A stretch of DNA of 64,000 nucleotides from Hondaea fermentalgiana (Eukaryota > Sar > Bigyra > Thraustochytrida > Thraustochytriidae), in assembly GCA_014084085.1 (NCBI GenBank), contig NPFB01000114.1, positions 6,227-70,226 of the forward strand, given 5' to 3'. Positions 43,422 to 52,482 of this stretch are shown here, in pieces. The notes beneath the pieces were generated by a model, which made no database searches, had not been told where the DNA came from, and saw only the letters and a list, made by a program, of their open reading frames with translations. Numbering within the stretch: position 1 is the first letter of the stretch; each line of letters starts with the position of its first letter. The position numbers and the translations under genes are program-made.

Positions 43422-46400
43422 TTAATTTTTGAATAGCCCGACTAGTTTCGTAAACAATGACTGAGCAACACGGGTTCCCATATCACCCGTGGTAGCGATG
43501 ACGTCGAGCTGGGTGGCGTGGGTATAAACGCGATGCTCATCTTTGTAATACAAGTACGCTTCCGAGCTTTGGGCAGTGAACTGGCCAGCAAAGCGAGCCA
43601 CAAAGGTAAGCTGAAAGTCTTGCTTTTCGCGAGGCCCGAGACCTCGCCAGTAGAGCGTCACGAAACCGTCCTGGATTTCGAACATGTCAATTCCTGTGTC
43701 GGAAGACGTGACGAGATGTCGAAGGCTCTCCATGTCGGGTTCCAGACTTACTTCGTAGCCGATGCGAGCAATGGGCATCGAAACGGATTCATCCCAGCGG
43801 TTTTCAAGGGTCCATGTCTTGACGACTGTGCTCCCAATTTCAACCCTCAGGGGCACTTCCTCGTCAGAGCTCGAGTCTGCTTCAGCAGCAGTACCCTCCG
43901 CAGACGCGGAAAGCCGAAGTCTCAAAGCACAGGCGTCATGCGAAGCAGGATGTTCGATCCTGTAGGACGCTGTAATCAGATAGGGGATAGAAAGAGGTCC
44001 AGACTTGTCCACGCTCGGTTTCGCTGGGTCGACATTAACGGACGTCCTCGAGCTCTTTAGAGAAGGCGTCGAGGCTTTGAAAACGACAGAACGGCTCGCG
44101 CCGTCAGGAGGTGCAAAATCGTTCTTGAGCATGAGAGGCTCGTGCTCGGTGAGATGCTGTTTCCAAGGCGAAGACGTCCCAACCTGCAGGCTCACAGATG
44201 TTTGATGATTGGTTGCGCTGAAAAGAGTGTTCCAGAGAGTGAGCGCCTGCAATGCAAGCACCGTTGCTTGCGTCGAGCCGAAATGGCCATTCCGTCGCCT
44301 CTCTGAGACACAACGAATGGCGCTGGCTGCTTGCGGTATCCACTGTGGTTGCCGAGACTCGAGCCAAGCAATTGCAGCAAGCGCAGAGACTTCCGAGACG
44401 TGAGCAGATGCATGCGTAGGAGTGGTGATGGTCATGCCGATTCTATGGTCGAGGCAACCTGTCGAGGCATTTTGGAACGAGGCAAGTCGAACATAGGCAT
44501 CTTCGATTCCATCGAAATCCCACTTTTGGTTTGGCGTCTCTTCGGCGCAGCGATGAAGCGCAGAGACGGCGAGTGCAAGCACATATGGATCCTTGGTTGA
44601 TGAGAGTTGCTCGTTTAAAAGATGGAGCTCAGGTTGCAAGGCTGAAATAGGGATTGCGCGAGAGCGCACGAGCGCCCACATGATGTACATATCCGTGGTG
44701 AGAGCGGAAGCGCGGCCAAAGGAATCGAGAGCCCTGCTTGAGCGTTTGAAGCCACCAGCATCGTCACGGCGCGAAAGAAGCCAGGACACGGTGCGTTTCA
44801 ACATCTGCTTGTCAACCAGATCTTCAAAATCTGTGCTAAGTCGCATCATTTCGGCAAATTGAACGATGCCATAGGCCGAAAGCGCCTCATGGCCAGGACT
44901 CTTTCCAAACCAATCAAAACCTGCCGTGCTCGTCTCAAACGTAAGGAGCCTTTGATAGCCTCGAACTAGTTTCAGCGTGGCGTTGCGAATCATGTGATAC
45001 ACGTTATCCTCTCCGTTGTCGCTCGAGGTCATCGACGAAGCTTGACTGCTTCGCGGTTGACGCTCAGTCGGTCCAGTCGGTTTTTGGTCTTTCCGGGCGT
45101 GCTGTATCGCAAGTCGCATAACCTGGTCAGGGTTGATACGGGACTCGTATCTCTCACTTGCAGGGAGGAGACTGCGAAGACTGTGCAGCAGGAAAATCAA
45201 AGGATACGTCGTTGAGCTCGTTTGCTCAAAGCATCCGTGTGGCTCTCGGATGAGAGACTCGAGTGATGTGATGATTTGCTGTGTCGACGTCGGAAAGTAC
45301 TGGAGCTTCCAAGACACACTTCCCCCTTTGAGCACGTGTGCTGGCAGATGAACAGTGGTGCGAGATTCAAACATGTCTCCCGAAATGAGACCCCCGTGTG
45401 TCCATTGCTGCACCCAGCCCGCTTCCAAGATGCGAATGCTACGTGATATTTGCTTGATGGCGCGAGACGTTTTGCCTTGTGCCTGAATTTGGAGACTCAG
45501 GTCTTGCGCTTTCGTAACGTGCAGGGACTCAGTGACGGAGGCCCGCCCAAATTCATCTGCGCGAAGACTATAGTCGTTGTGATTCGCGTTAAGAGTCAGT
45601 CCCACGAGAACATCCTCGAAGGGCTGAGCCCGAATTTCAGCCCGAATAGACAAGGTATCGCCCACCCGTGCGTGCGGCGGCACTGGTACGTCAAGCACAA
45701 GAGCTTCTGTGGTCACAAATTCGGTCGAGTTCTGGCCAAAGGCCCCGCTTTCATCCCAGGCGTCGACGCGCACCAGGTAGGTGCCGCTGTGGGGGACTTT
45801 GACTTGAAGACTCGCGGCATGGGCATCCGACTCGCGCTGTTTGATGGTCTGAACGCCGGTTTGGAAAAAGATGGTAGTGGAATGATCGTCATTTTCCAGC
45901 TCGTGTACATGCTCGTCAGCGTCTTCTGTAGTGTCTTGTTTCGCTTGAGCTTGCAAGGCAATGTTCGGCGCAAGAGCAAATGCCACGTCTGGATGACCAT
46001 CAGCTGCAGGTACCCTTACAAACCTAGCGAGATGCATATCCACGTCACCACGAGCAAAAAAGTGTCGAATGGTGGGTTTGGGCCTGCACTCGCTGGGAAT
46101 GCCCAAAACACGCGCAAGGCGAAGAGCCTCCTTGGCATCGTGGCGACGTTTCCAGCGCGTTTCGAGAATACGAGGATCATCGAGAAACTTGCGCCAGCCT
46201 TGAACACCCAGGAGCAAGTCCAGAGGTTGATGATCTTCTCCTAGATAGTCTTTGACCGAAAGAAACTCATCAACTTCATTCTCAAGAAATACGCTTTCTC
46301 GAAGTGAGGGAGGCCAGCGTCGGCGCGGATACTGTAAGATTCGAGATAGAGGCACGACCGATATGGCGAGTCTCGCTGGTGCATTGGTGACGATTGTAAG

Positions 46401-48176
46401 TTTTGCTTTGGTCGTTGGCCGATTCGCCCTCGAAGGATCAATCGTCTGCTGCACATCAATCGCAACGTTGATTTCCCTAGCAGGATGAACAAAAACAAGA
46501 CGCTCTGCAAGGACTTTGGTCCCATCGCGAGCCACGATGCGGAGCACACCAGAAATATTCGCGTGAGGCCGCAATTCAACCTCGTCGGACAAGTGATCTG
46601 CCACATCTTCCCGGACCTGCTGCGAACTGAGGATAAGCTGATTTTTGAGCAGAAAGATGGAAATCCCGTGAGTCGTGCGAAAGCCAGGGCTTGCGCGAAG
46701 GTGTACTTTGATAGTCTCTCCCGCGTCATAAACAGCAGTTCCCGATCGACTCTGAAGATGCAGAGTGAGATTCATCTCCGCAGCCGGCAACGGAAAGCGA
46801 AGATTTGCATCGGGAAGCTCAAGTGCGTACGATGTGTCCTCTTCGACGATGAAGTCGAAGGAGCCACGGCCTTCATGCCCAGCGCGGAGTTTCGCATGGA
46901 CCAAGTCGATCGAATGTGGATCTTCCGGAATGAGAAAGCCGTCACGTAAAGAAACGAGCCTCGCACCTGTGAGATCAAGAGGCTCCCCGGTCCGCGCTGA
47001 TCGTGCTTCAAAGAAGACGGTGTTACGGACACCTTGCACGAGGACGCCTGTTGATGGAAAGAAATTGACGCGCGCTTTGTTGAGCATAGGAACTGGAAGG
47101 ACAAAGGTTCGCGAGCTGAAGCCAAAGACAGCTTCGACACTTATTGTCGTTGACCGCGTGGTGGTCATATTTGGCAGACTTATTGCAAAGACGCGCTTCC
47201 CTTCAGGTCCGAGAGGGAGCCATTGTGAGGTCCACGGTGCCCTTCCACCAACAAGGAGGCGTGAGCGTACCTTGACGCCTTCAAGAGGCCGTACCCCATT
47301 AACGAGGTCCACGACGTCGGTCACGGTCACAAAAGCGGTTGTCCCAGGCAAATAGCCTTTGCGGTCGAGCGAGACCTTGGCTGCCAGTTTGGGGGTTGAT
47401 TGGGAGTCCACGCGGACTTCGAGCTCTCTTGCGCCTGGAGCGAAGATTATCTCGCCATGGTTTCCTGCACAACCTTCAATTCTGCAGTCACAAGATCGAG
47501 CGACGAGTTTGTAAACGCCTCCGGCGTCAGGCGCACTTAAGGACAATGTTTGGAATGGGCGCACATCGAGTGCCTCCGATTCCTTGATCTGCGAATCTTT
47601 CATGTCCAGGACTACAACTTGAAGGCAAGCAAAACCGGAGAGAACAGGCTGGCAGTTCGTCAAGTTTATAGCTTGCACCCAGTATGTGATGGTTTCGTGT
47701 GGGCGATAGAGAGGGGAATCTGTAAAGACGTGCAGACTCGCTCGATTTGGAATCGCAAGAAGTGACGTTACGTTCTCGACGTTTATGCAACGAGGCGGCC
47801 GCTGGCGCATCCACACCTGGCGTAGGTCTGGGTCGATGAATCGGTCTTCAGCCATGAGGTCTTTGCGCTCACCAAGAAGTTCTTCGAAAGGCCGATGGAT
47901 TTGCTGAGAGCGAGAGGCCTGAAAAAACCTTTCTGTGACGAAGATGGTCACAAGGATCGCAAATGTCAGCAGGAGTACCTTGACCCGTCTCGCAACAGTC
48001 GTCCCGGGAGGAGGCGTCCTAAGCGGGTCGTTGCCCACGACGCCAGCAAGGCGCTCCGGCCTTGCGTCGCTCACATTGGAGCCCTTCGACTTGCGCCGCA
48101 TCTGTGCGCTTCTGAGTTGTCGTTTTAGTTCATGTCCGGGCGCTTTGGTCGCCTTGGGCTTTCGAGTCAAGAACAT
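43422..48176 (-). CDS. Alpha-2-macroglobulin family thioester protein, type II membrane
   Basis: The 1584-residue protein has a basic cytosolic N-terminus, one membrane segment (about 65-82, VKVLLLTFAILVTIFV) and a large extracytosolic part, so it should be anchored N-terminally outside the cell or in the secretory pathway. Macroglobulin-type beta domains come first (for example TDSPLYRPHETITYW and LDRKGYLPGTTAFVTV), then the A2M domain, then the thioester motif GCFEQ with Cys982 and Gln985, as in bacterial-type CxEQ. The thioester alpha-toroid shows HEALSAYGIVQFAEM and GSTQATVLALQAL, and a receptor-binding-like C-terminal domain follows. Family members trap proteases or tag surfaces covalently. 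Several NxS/T sites occur. ATG ends 48176. Confidence 0.95.
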   Translation of the reverse strand: MFLTRKPKATKAPGHELKRQLRSAQMRRKSKGSNVSDARPERLAGVVGNDPLRTPPPGTTVARRVKVLLLTFAILVTIFVTERFFQASRSQQIHRPFEELLGERKDLMAEDRFIDPDLRQVWMRQRPPRCINVENVTSLLAIPNRASLHVFTDSPLYRPHETITYWVQAINLTNCQPVLSGFACLQVVVLDMKDSQIKESEALDVRPFQTLSLSAPDAGGVYKLVARSCDCRIEGCAGNHGEIIFAPGARELEVRVDSQSTPKLAAKVSLDRKGYLPGTTAFVTVTDVVDLVNGVRPLEGVKVRSRLLVGGRAPWTSQWLPLGPEGKRVFAISLPNMTTTRSTTISVEAVFGFSSRTFVLPVPMLNKARVNFFPSTGVLVQGVRNTVFFEARSARTGEPLDLTGARLVSLRDGFLIPEDPHSIDLVHAKLRAGHEGRGSFDFIVEEDTSYALELPDANLRFPLPAAEMNLTLHLQSRSGTAVYDAGETIKVHLRASPGFRTTHGISIFLLKNQLILSSQQVREDVADHLSDEVELRPHANISGVLRIVARDGTKVLAERLVFVHPAREINVAIDVQQTIDPSRANRPTTKAKLTIVTNAPARLAISVVPLSRILQYPRRRWPPSLRESVFLENEVDEFLSVKDYLGEDHQPLDLLLGVQGWRKFLDDPRILETRWKRRHDAKEALRLARVLGIPSECRPKPTIRHFFARGDVDMHLARFVRVPAADGHPDVAFALAPNIALQAQAKQDTTEDADEHVHELENDDHSTTIFFQTGVQTIKQRESDAHAASLQVKVPHSGTYLVRVDAWDESGAFGQNSTEFVTTEALVLDVPVPPHARVGDTLSIRAEIRAQPFEDVLVGLTLNANHNDYSLRADEFGRASVTESLHVTKAQDLSLQIQAQGKTSRAIKQISRSIRILEAGWVQQWTHGGLISGDMFESRTTVHLPAHVLKGGSVSWKLQYFPTSTQQIITSLESLIREPHGCFEQTSSTTYPLIFLLHSLRSLLPASERYESRINPDQVMRLAIQHARKDQKPTGPTERQPRSSQASSMTSSDNGEDNVYHMIRNATLKLVRGYQRLLTFETSTAGFDWFGKSPGHEALSAYGIVQFAEMMRLSTDFEDLVDKQMLKRTVSWLLSRRDDAGGFKRSSRALDSFGRASALTTDMYIMWALVRSRAIPISALQPELHLLNEQLSSTKDPYVLALAVSALHRCAEETPNQKWDFDGIEDAYVRLASFQNASTGCLDHRIGMTITTPTHASAHVSEVSALAAIAWLESRQPQWIPQAASAIRCVSERRRNGHFGSTQATVLALQALTLWNTLFSATNHQTSVSLQVGTSSPWKQHLTEHEPLMLKNDFAPPDGASRSVVFKASTPSLKSSRTSVNVDPAKPSVDKSGPLSIPYLITASYRIEHPASHDACALRLRLSASAEGTAAEADSSSDEEVPLRVEIGSTVVKTWTLENRWDESVSMPIARIGYEVSLEPDMESLRHLVTSSDTGIDMFEIQDGFVTLYWRGLGPREKQDFQLTFVARFAGQFTAQSSEAYLYYKDEHRVYTHATQLDVIATTGDMGTRVAQSLFTKLVGLFKN

Positions 48177-48855
48177 TGTCTGTCAAGGATTTTTTTTTTC
48201 ACTGGTCCCAACGACGGGTACCGTGGATCCCCAGGATCTTTAGCCGCAGGTTCTCCGCGGGCCGGTTCTCCGCGGGCCGGTGTTTCCCTTCGGGCCTGAT
48301 TATCGGCGAGAACAGAAGCGATTCTTCTGGACTCGGATTTACGTCACGTTGGCCTCAGCCTGGCCTCTGCGATCGTATTTGCACTAACAGTAAAGGTATG
48401 GAGCTTCCGACGGGAGCTTCCCACTTATTCGTATGCGTGACTGGTAAATTGCTTTTCCTACAGATTACAATGCCTCCCATTTTGTTTCTTCTTATTATGA
48501 TTGCATGGCAAAGCTGAGGACGAAAAGAAAAATCACTTTCCCGCGTGGATGACGGAGGAGAGACTTTATCGCGCGAGGAGATCACTGAAATGGGTTTCTC
48601 TCAAGATGCTTGCTGGTTAACGAAGTTTTCTTGTCAAGGATCTTTGCTCGTCAGAGTGACTTGCCTTCATCGAGGCGACTTGCTCGTCAAGACTCCTTCT
48701 TGCATAACAAGTCGAATCTCGCAAGGTGTAGCCTTGGTAAACAAATAGCTGCTCCGCAATAATCACCATCGTTTAGAAAAGGAAAGAAGGGGTTGGATTG
48801 GGAAAAAAAGAGGGGGAAAGGATGACAATGATTATTACACGTGCGCAGGGTCTCC
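48177..48855. promoter_or_regulatory. Intergenic region upstream of the A2M gene
   Basis: Contains a 10-T tract directly upstream of the A2M start, a tandem GGTTCTCCGCGGGCC pair (48250-48282) and an imperfect repeat of TTGCTCGTCA(A/G)AG at 48644-48692. No ATG-initiated frame has protein character. Confidence 0.45.
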
Positions 48856-50619
48856 TTACAAACTAATCTGGTCGCTGGTATCCTCCTCTTCATCACCAAT
48901 ACAACTCTTAGGTAGATACCTTCGTTTTGCCTCGTGAAGAACCTCGTCCATGGAACGATTCGCTTTAAGTTCAGAGATGACTCTTTCCAACGATATCCAC
49001 CTTTCCTCATAGTCGGCTCCGAACTCAGTGAGAGGACCTACGAGCATGTGCATGTGTAAATATCCGACAGTTGGCCGAATGTGGAACCCGAATTGGATGT
49101 GGTCTGGGGAGAGCCACTCCCTCAAGGCGAAGCCCAGAAGGTCGGTCTCAACGTCCAAATGCGCATATCTTTGATAGAACCATTGCATATTTTTCTCCTG
49201 TCGAAGGAAGTTGAGTCCCAACTCCCGCATTTCATACAAAATATCAAGATCGTCTGGCGTGAGTGCAAACACCCAGGGAATGAAAGTTTCGTTGTCGTTG
49301 TCGTTGTCGCTGTTGCTGTTGCCCTGCCCGGGAAGAGACACGATCGCAGTCGACCTAGGCTTTGGTATGAGCAACATGTGAAGCAAACGCGAAATGTCCT
49401 TGTCACCTTTTCCAATAAAACCGAGGGCCCTTGGGGTGTTGATCAGGAATTTGGATCGCGCGTTTTTCTCTTGGTGATCTGCGCTGGTGCCGGGTAGTGA
49501 TTTTTCCTGAGCAAGGGGAAGGAAAACACTGCGACCTATCTGCAAGGCGTTTTCAGAGAGCTCGGCATATTCTGCAAACCGATCGTCTGTTGTGATAGGA
49601 TACATGCCATTGGGAAATTTCTGGCTTGTCAGCTGTGTCTCTCCGCGCATAATATCTTTGTCAGGCTGAAGACACTCAATATCCTTGTCGGGCCGAAGAC
49701 ACACAATTGGTGGGTCCTCGGCCTCGTCTTGGGGTTGTAGATCCGATAAACTCGTTTCGGATCGGTCTTCGTCAGGATGTGGAGTTGCCAAAAGCTTTTC
49801 GGAAGCGCTGTTCTGCTGTTGAGAATTTATCTCTGCTCGTCCGCACGGCGAGCAACTTCGGGCAAGATGCAACTTGACTAGATCAATGCAGTAGACGAAG
49901 CGACGATAGAAACGCACTCGCATGTTCGGCGCTTGCGAAGCAGCATCCGTGTTGAGCGTAGAGTACGGGTCTTCGCGAGAAATATCCGCAAATGTCCTCG
50001 ACGCGACCGGATTTCTCTGCGTGACCTGCTCATCCTGGCCACTCGAATCTCTGCTCTCTCGCACAATTCTCGAACGTTCGTTTAGACTACGAAAACTTGA
50101 TGCCGACTCGCGAGGAGCGGTCAGGCGAGTGTGTTCATGAGCATTTGAGGATGGAGAAGGTGGTGGCGTGCAGTCGTGGCGAAAGCTCAATTCTTTTTGG
50201 TCACCCTCGAAGGTGCCACCAGGGACAGCGCGAGTTAGTTTAATCTGGGGCACAAGGTAAGGTAGCTTGTTTGCTCGGGTACCAGTAAAGTGCACCTCCT
50301 CCGATGTCTGCAGATCAACATCATAACTTTCTCGTGTGTAAGACTCGTAATTGTCTTCCTCCTGGGAAAGCATCAGGGGCGAGAGAGAGAGAAATGTCAA
50401 CCGAGAACTCGTTTCGGACGTGGGTGGCTTCTGGCTACTAGCACGAGGACTAGGCCAGATACAGCATTGTTCTGTTAGTCGGAGGATTTGGACATACAGC
50501 ACAAAAGCACTCACACCGACGATTTCCTCACTTTTCGCTGCACGGGGAAGAGACCTTCCTTTTTGAAAAGTACGTGCAAAGGGACCTGGCTGGCGCGGCG
50601 CATCATACATGCATTGCAT
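48856..50619 (-). CDS. HIT-like domain protein with long disordered N-terminus
   Basis: The 587-residue frame (ATG ending 50619; a second in-frame ATG ending 50373 would give 505 residues) has a Ser/Asp/Glu-rich N-terminal two thirds. The last about 190 residues resemble a HIT fold. HMLLIPKPRSTAIVSL, then LTPDDLDILYEM, then FGFHIRPTVGYLHMHMLVGPL follow the order of HIT and DcpS-type proteins. The HIT triad appears as Y-L-H-M-H-M, with Tyr in place of the first His and the central and third His kept. Nucleotide hydrolase, decapping scavenger or AMP-lysine hydrolase activity is possible but not shown. A tandem CLRPDKDIECLQPDKDI is present. Family call is tentative. Confidence 0.65.
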   Translation of the reverse strand: MQCMYDAPRQPGPFARTFQKGRSLPRAAKSEEIVGVSAFVLYVQILRLTEQCCIWPSPRASSQKPPTSETSSRLTFLSLSPLMLSQEEDNYESYTRESYDVDLQTSEEVHFTGTRANKLPYLVPQIKLTRAVPGGTFEGDQKELSFRHDCTPPPSPSSNAHEHTRLTAPRESASSFRSLNERSRIVRESRDSSGQDEQVTQRNPVASRTFADISREDPYSTLNTDAASQAPNMRVRFYRRFVYCIDLVKLHLARSCSPCGRAEINSQQQNSASEKLLATPHPDEDRSETSLSDLQPQDEAEDPPIVCLRPDKDIECLQPDKDIMRGETQLTSQKFPNGMYPITTDDRFAEYAELSENALQIGRSVFLPLAQEKSLPGTSADHQEKNARSKFLINTPRALGFIGKGDKDISRLLHMLLIPKPRSTAIVSLPGQGNSNSDNDNDNETFIPWVFALTPDDLDILYEMRELGLNFLRQEKNMQWFYQRYAHLDVETDLLGFALREWLSPDHIQFGFHIRPTVGYLHMHMLVGPLTEFGADYEERWISLERVISELKANRSMDEVLHEAKRRYLPKSCIGDEEEDTSDQISL

Positions 50620-52482
50620 GTCATTTCATCATTAGTTGATTGCTTCGACCCAGAATTGTCGCATGTATGATCCAGGGCAAAGCGAAGACGATGCGCGCTG
50701 AACGAGAAAAGACTCTTTCTAACGACGAGTGTACGTGTCAGCTCAAGAGGCAAGCTCAAGAGGAGACAAGAGGTCGGGGCATAAAATGCCGCCTCTTGCC
50801 ACTTTTCTGCTCGAGCCGCAGACCGATCGAAGCTGTCAGCATCTTCTGGCCTTCCACGCCTTGCCGGCCATCGAAGTCTCCCCGCATACATGAAAAATCA
50901 CCAAACGAAAAACGCGCGTTCCGTGGCATTTTCTCGGGCGCTTGATTGCTTGCTCGCTTGCTCGCTTGCTCGCAGGCTCGCGCGTCTGCCCCCTTCTCCC
51001 CACGCGCGCGCACGCCGACGTACCTGGCCATCCATCTCTTGCCACGCGCCACCCCAAGCCAAAACTGAAGCCTTCTCGCAGCCGGCGCCTCTCGCAGCCG
51101 CTTCGCCTCGCGATCGCCTCGCGCTTGCCGCGCTTGCCGCTCTTGCCGCGCTCGCTGCGCTTGCGCCGGAGCGACGTTCTTTGCAAATTGCAGAACTGCC
51201 TCGCGCCCGCGCGCTGCAGGTTCTCGCCGTCTGCTCCGCGACCGCTAAGCTCGCTTAGGCGACGCTAGGACTTCCACTGTGGGGAGAACCTGCGGGGACC
51301 TGCAAGGAACCGGGTACACCCACTCTCTTTGACGCGACGACGGCCGCCCCCGGGACCCAGGCGGCCGTTGCCGCATGTTCCCACTGCCGTGCTCTGCCAT
51401 GGCTGGTGCAGCCGGTCGCGGCCAGCGACAGACGGGAGGCGGCATGGCGGCGATGCGCGGAGAAATTACGCGGGTTTGGACTCCAGGCGAGCCTTTACAC
51501 TCTCCCTCAAACGACCGACCACTGCCGGCCGTGGAGAACTTGTGCTGGCTACTTGCTCGATTGGAGTGTGCCAGCGCCGAAATTCTGGCCGCATCCTCGT
51601 CCATTCGCGCTTGGCCGCGCGAAAGGGGTTTGCGCTCTCGCTCCGCGTCGCGGGAGCGCGATGGACAAGGACTGAGCCTGAGGGGGGGAATTGGATAATC
51701 GGGTACCCGGTTCTCCTAGACTATCTAACCCCGGTGTCTCTCTTTAGCCAGTATCCTGCAGCCAGCTGCAGCGCCGCGTTCTGCTTCCTCTTCTGGCTGG
51801 TTCATTCGCGCCTGGCCGCGCGCGAAAGGAGTCTGCACACGCTTCGCGTCTCGAAACGTCGACGGACAAGGACGAGCCCGAGGGGAGGAATTGTATAATG
51901 ATCCGGGTACCGGTTCTCCTTGACCCCAGTGTCTCTCTTTAGCCAGCATCCTGCAGAACCCGCTCGCTTCGGCATGTCTTCCTTGGGCAGAAATCGCGCG
52001 GCCGCGGCGAGCTCGCGTCAGAGCAGCCTGCTGCAGCGTCTCGGCGGCGATCCGCGTCCACGGCTGCAGGCGGCAGCGGCAGCGGCGGCCAGGAGAATCC
52101 GACCAACTGCCCGGACCGACAGCAACGAGCGAGGACCCCGAAGATCTTTGCGTAGAAAACTCAAATGCAGATATGTGACATACGAGTCGTCGACGGGCCG
52201 AGCTGAGCGGCGCGTTGGCCCTGGCGTGATGGTGCAGGGACCGTGCGCAGACGGACGTGAGGGGGGCGGAGTTCATCGGATGAATGGATCGAATCGCACC
52301 GGACGCGCAACGGCCGACCAAATGGCTGGCTGGTTGTGACGGGGAGACGCCGACAAGCAAGAAAACTTGAATTCATACTTAGGTTGTGTGAAGCAAAGCA
52401 AAGCGAATCGAAGCAAAGCGAAGCGAAGCGCTTGCGCGCTCACTCGCTCGCTCGCTCGCCCGCCCGCCATGGAAAAAAGAAC
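50620..52482. other. 1.9-kb intergenic region with direct repeat pair
   Basis: GC-rich sequence with no convincing gene. Landmarks are TTGCTCGC repeats (50943-50970), CTTGCCGC/CTCGC repeats (51110-51165), a roughly 165-bp direct repeat pair (51599-51960) and GAAGC/AAGCG pentamers (52390-52432) just after the acetolactate synthase stop. Open frames here start late or are Arg/Pro/Ala-rich shadows of composition. Confidence 0.5.
51599..51960. repeat. Direct repeat pair, units about 165 bp
   Basis: Copy 1 (51599-51767) and copy 2 (51799-51960) share CATTCGCGC(T/C)TGGCCGCGCG, then GGACAAGGAC, then GGGTACC(C)GGTTCTCC and GTGTCTCTCTTTAGCCAG(T/C)ATCCTGCAG in the same order, offset 195-201 bp. The copies are clearly related but diverged. 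Confidence 0.88.
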
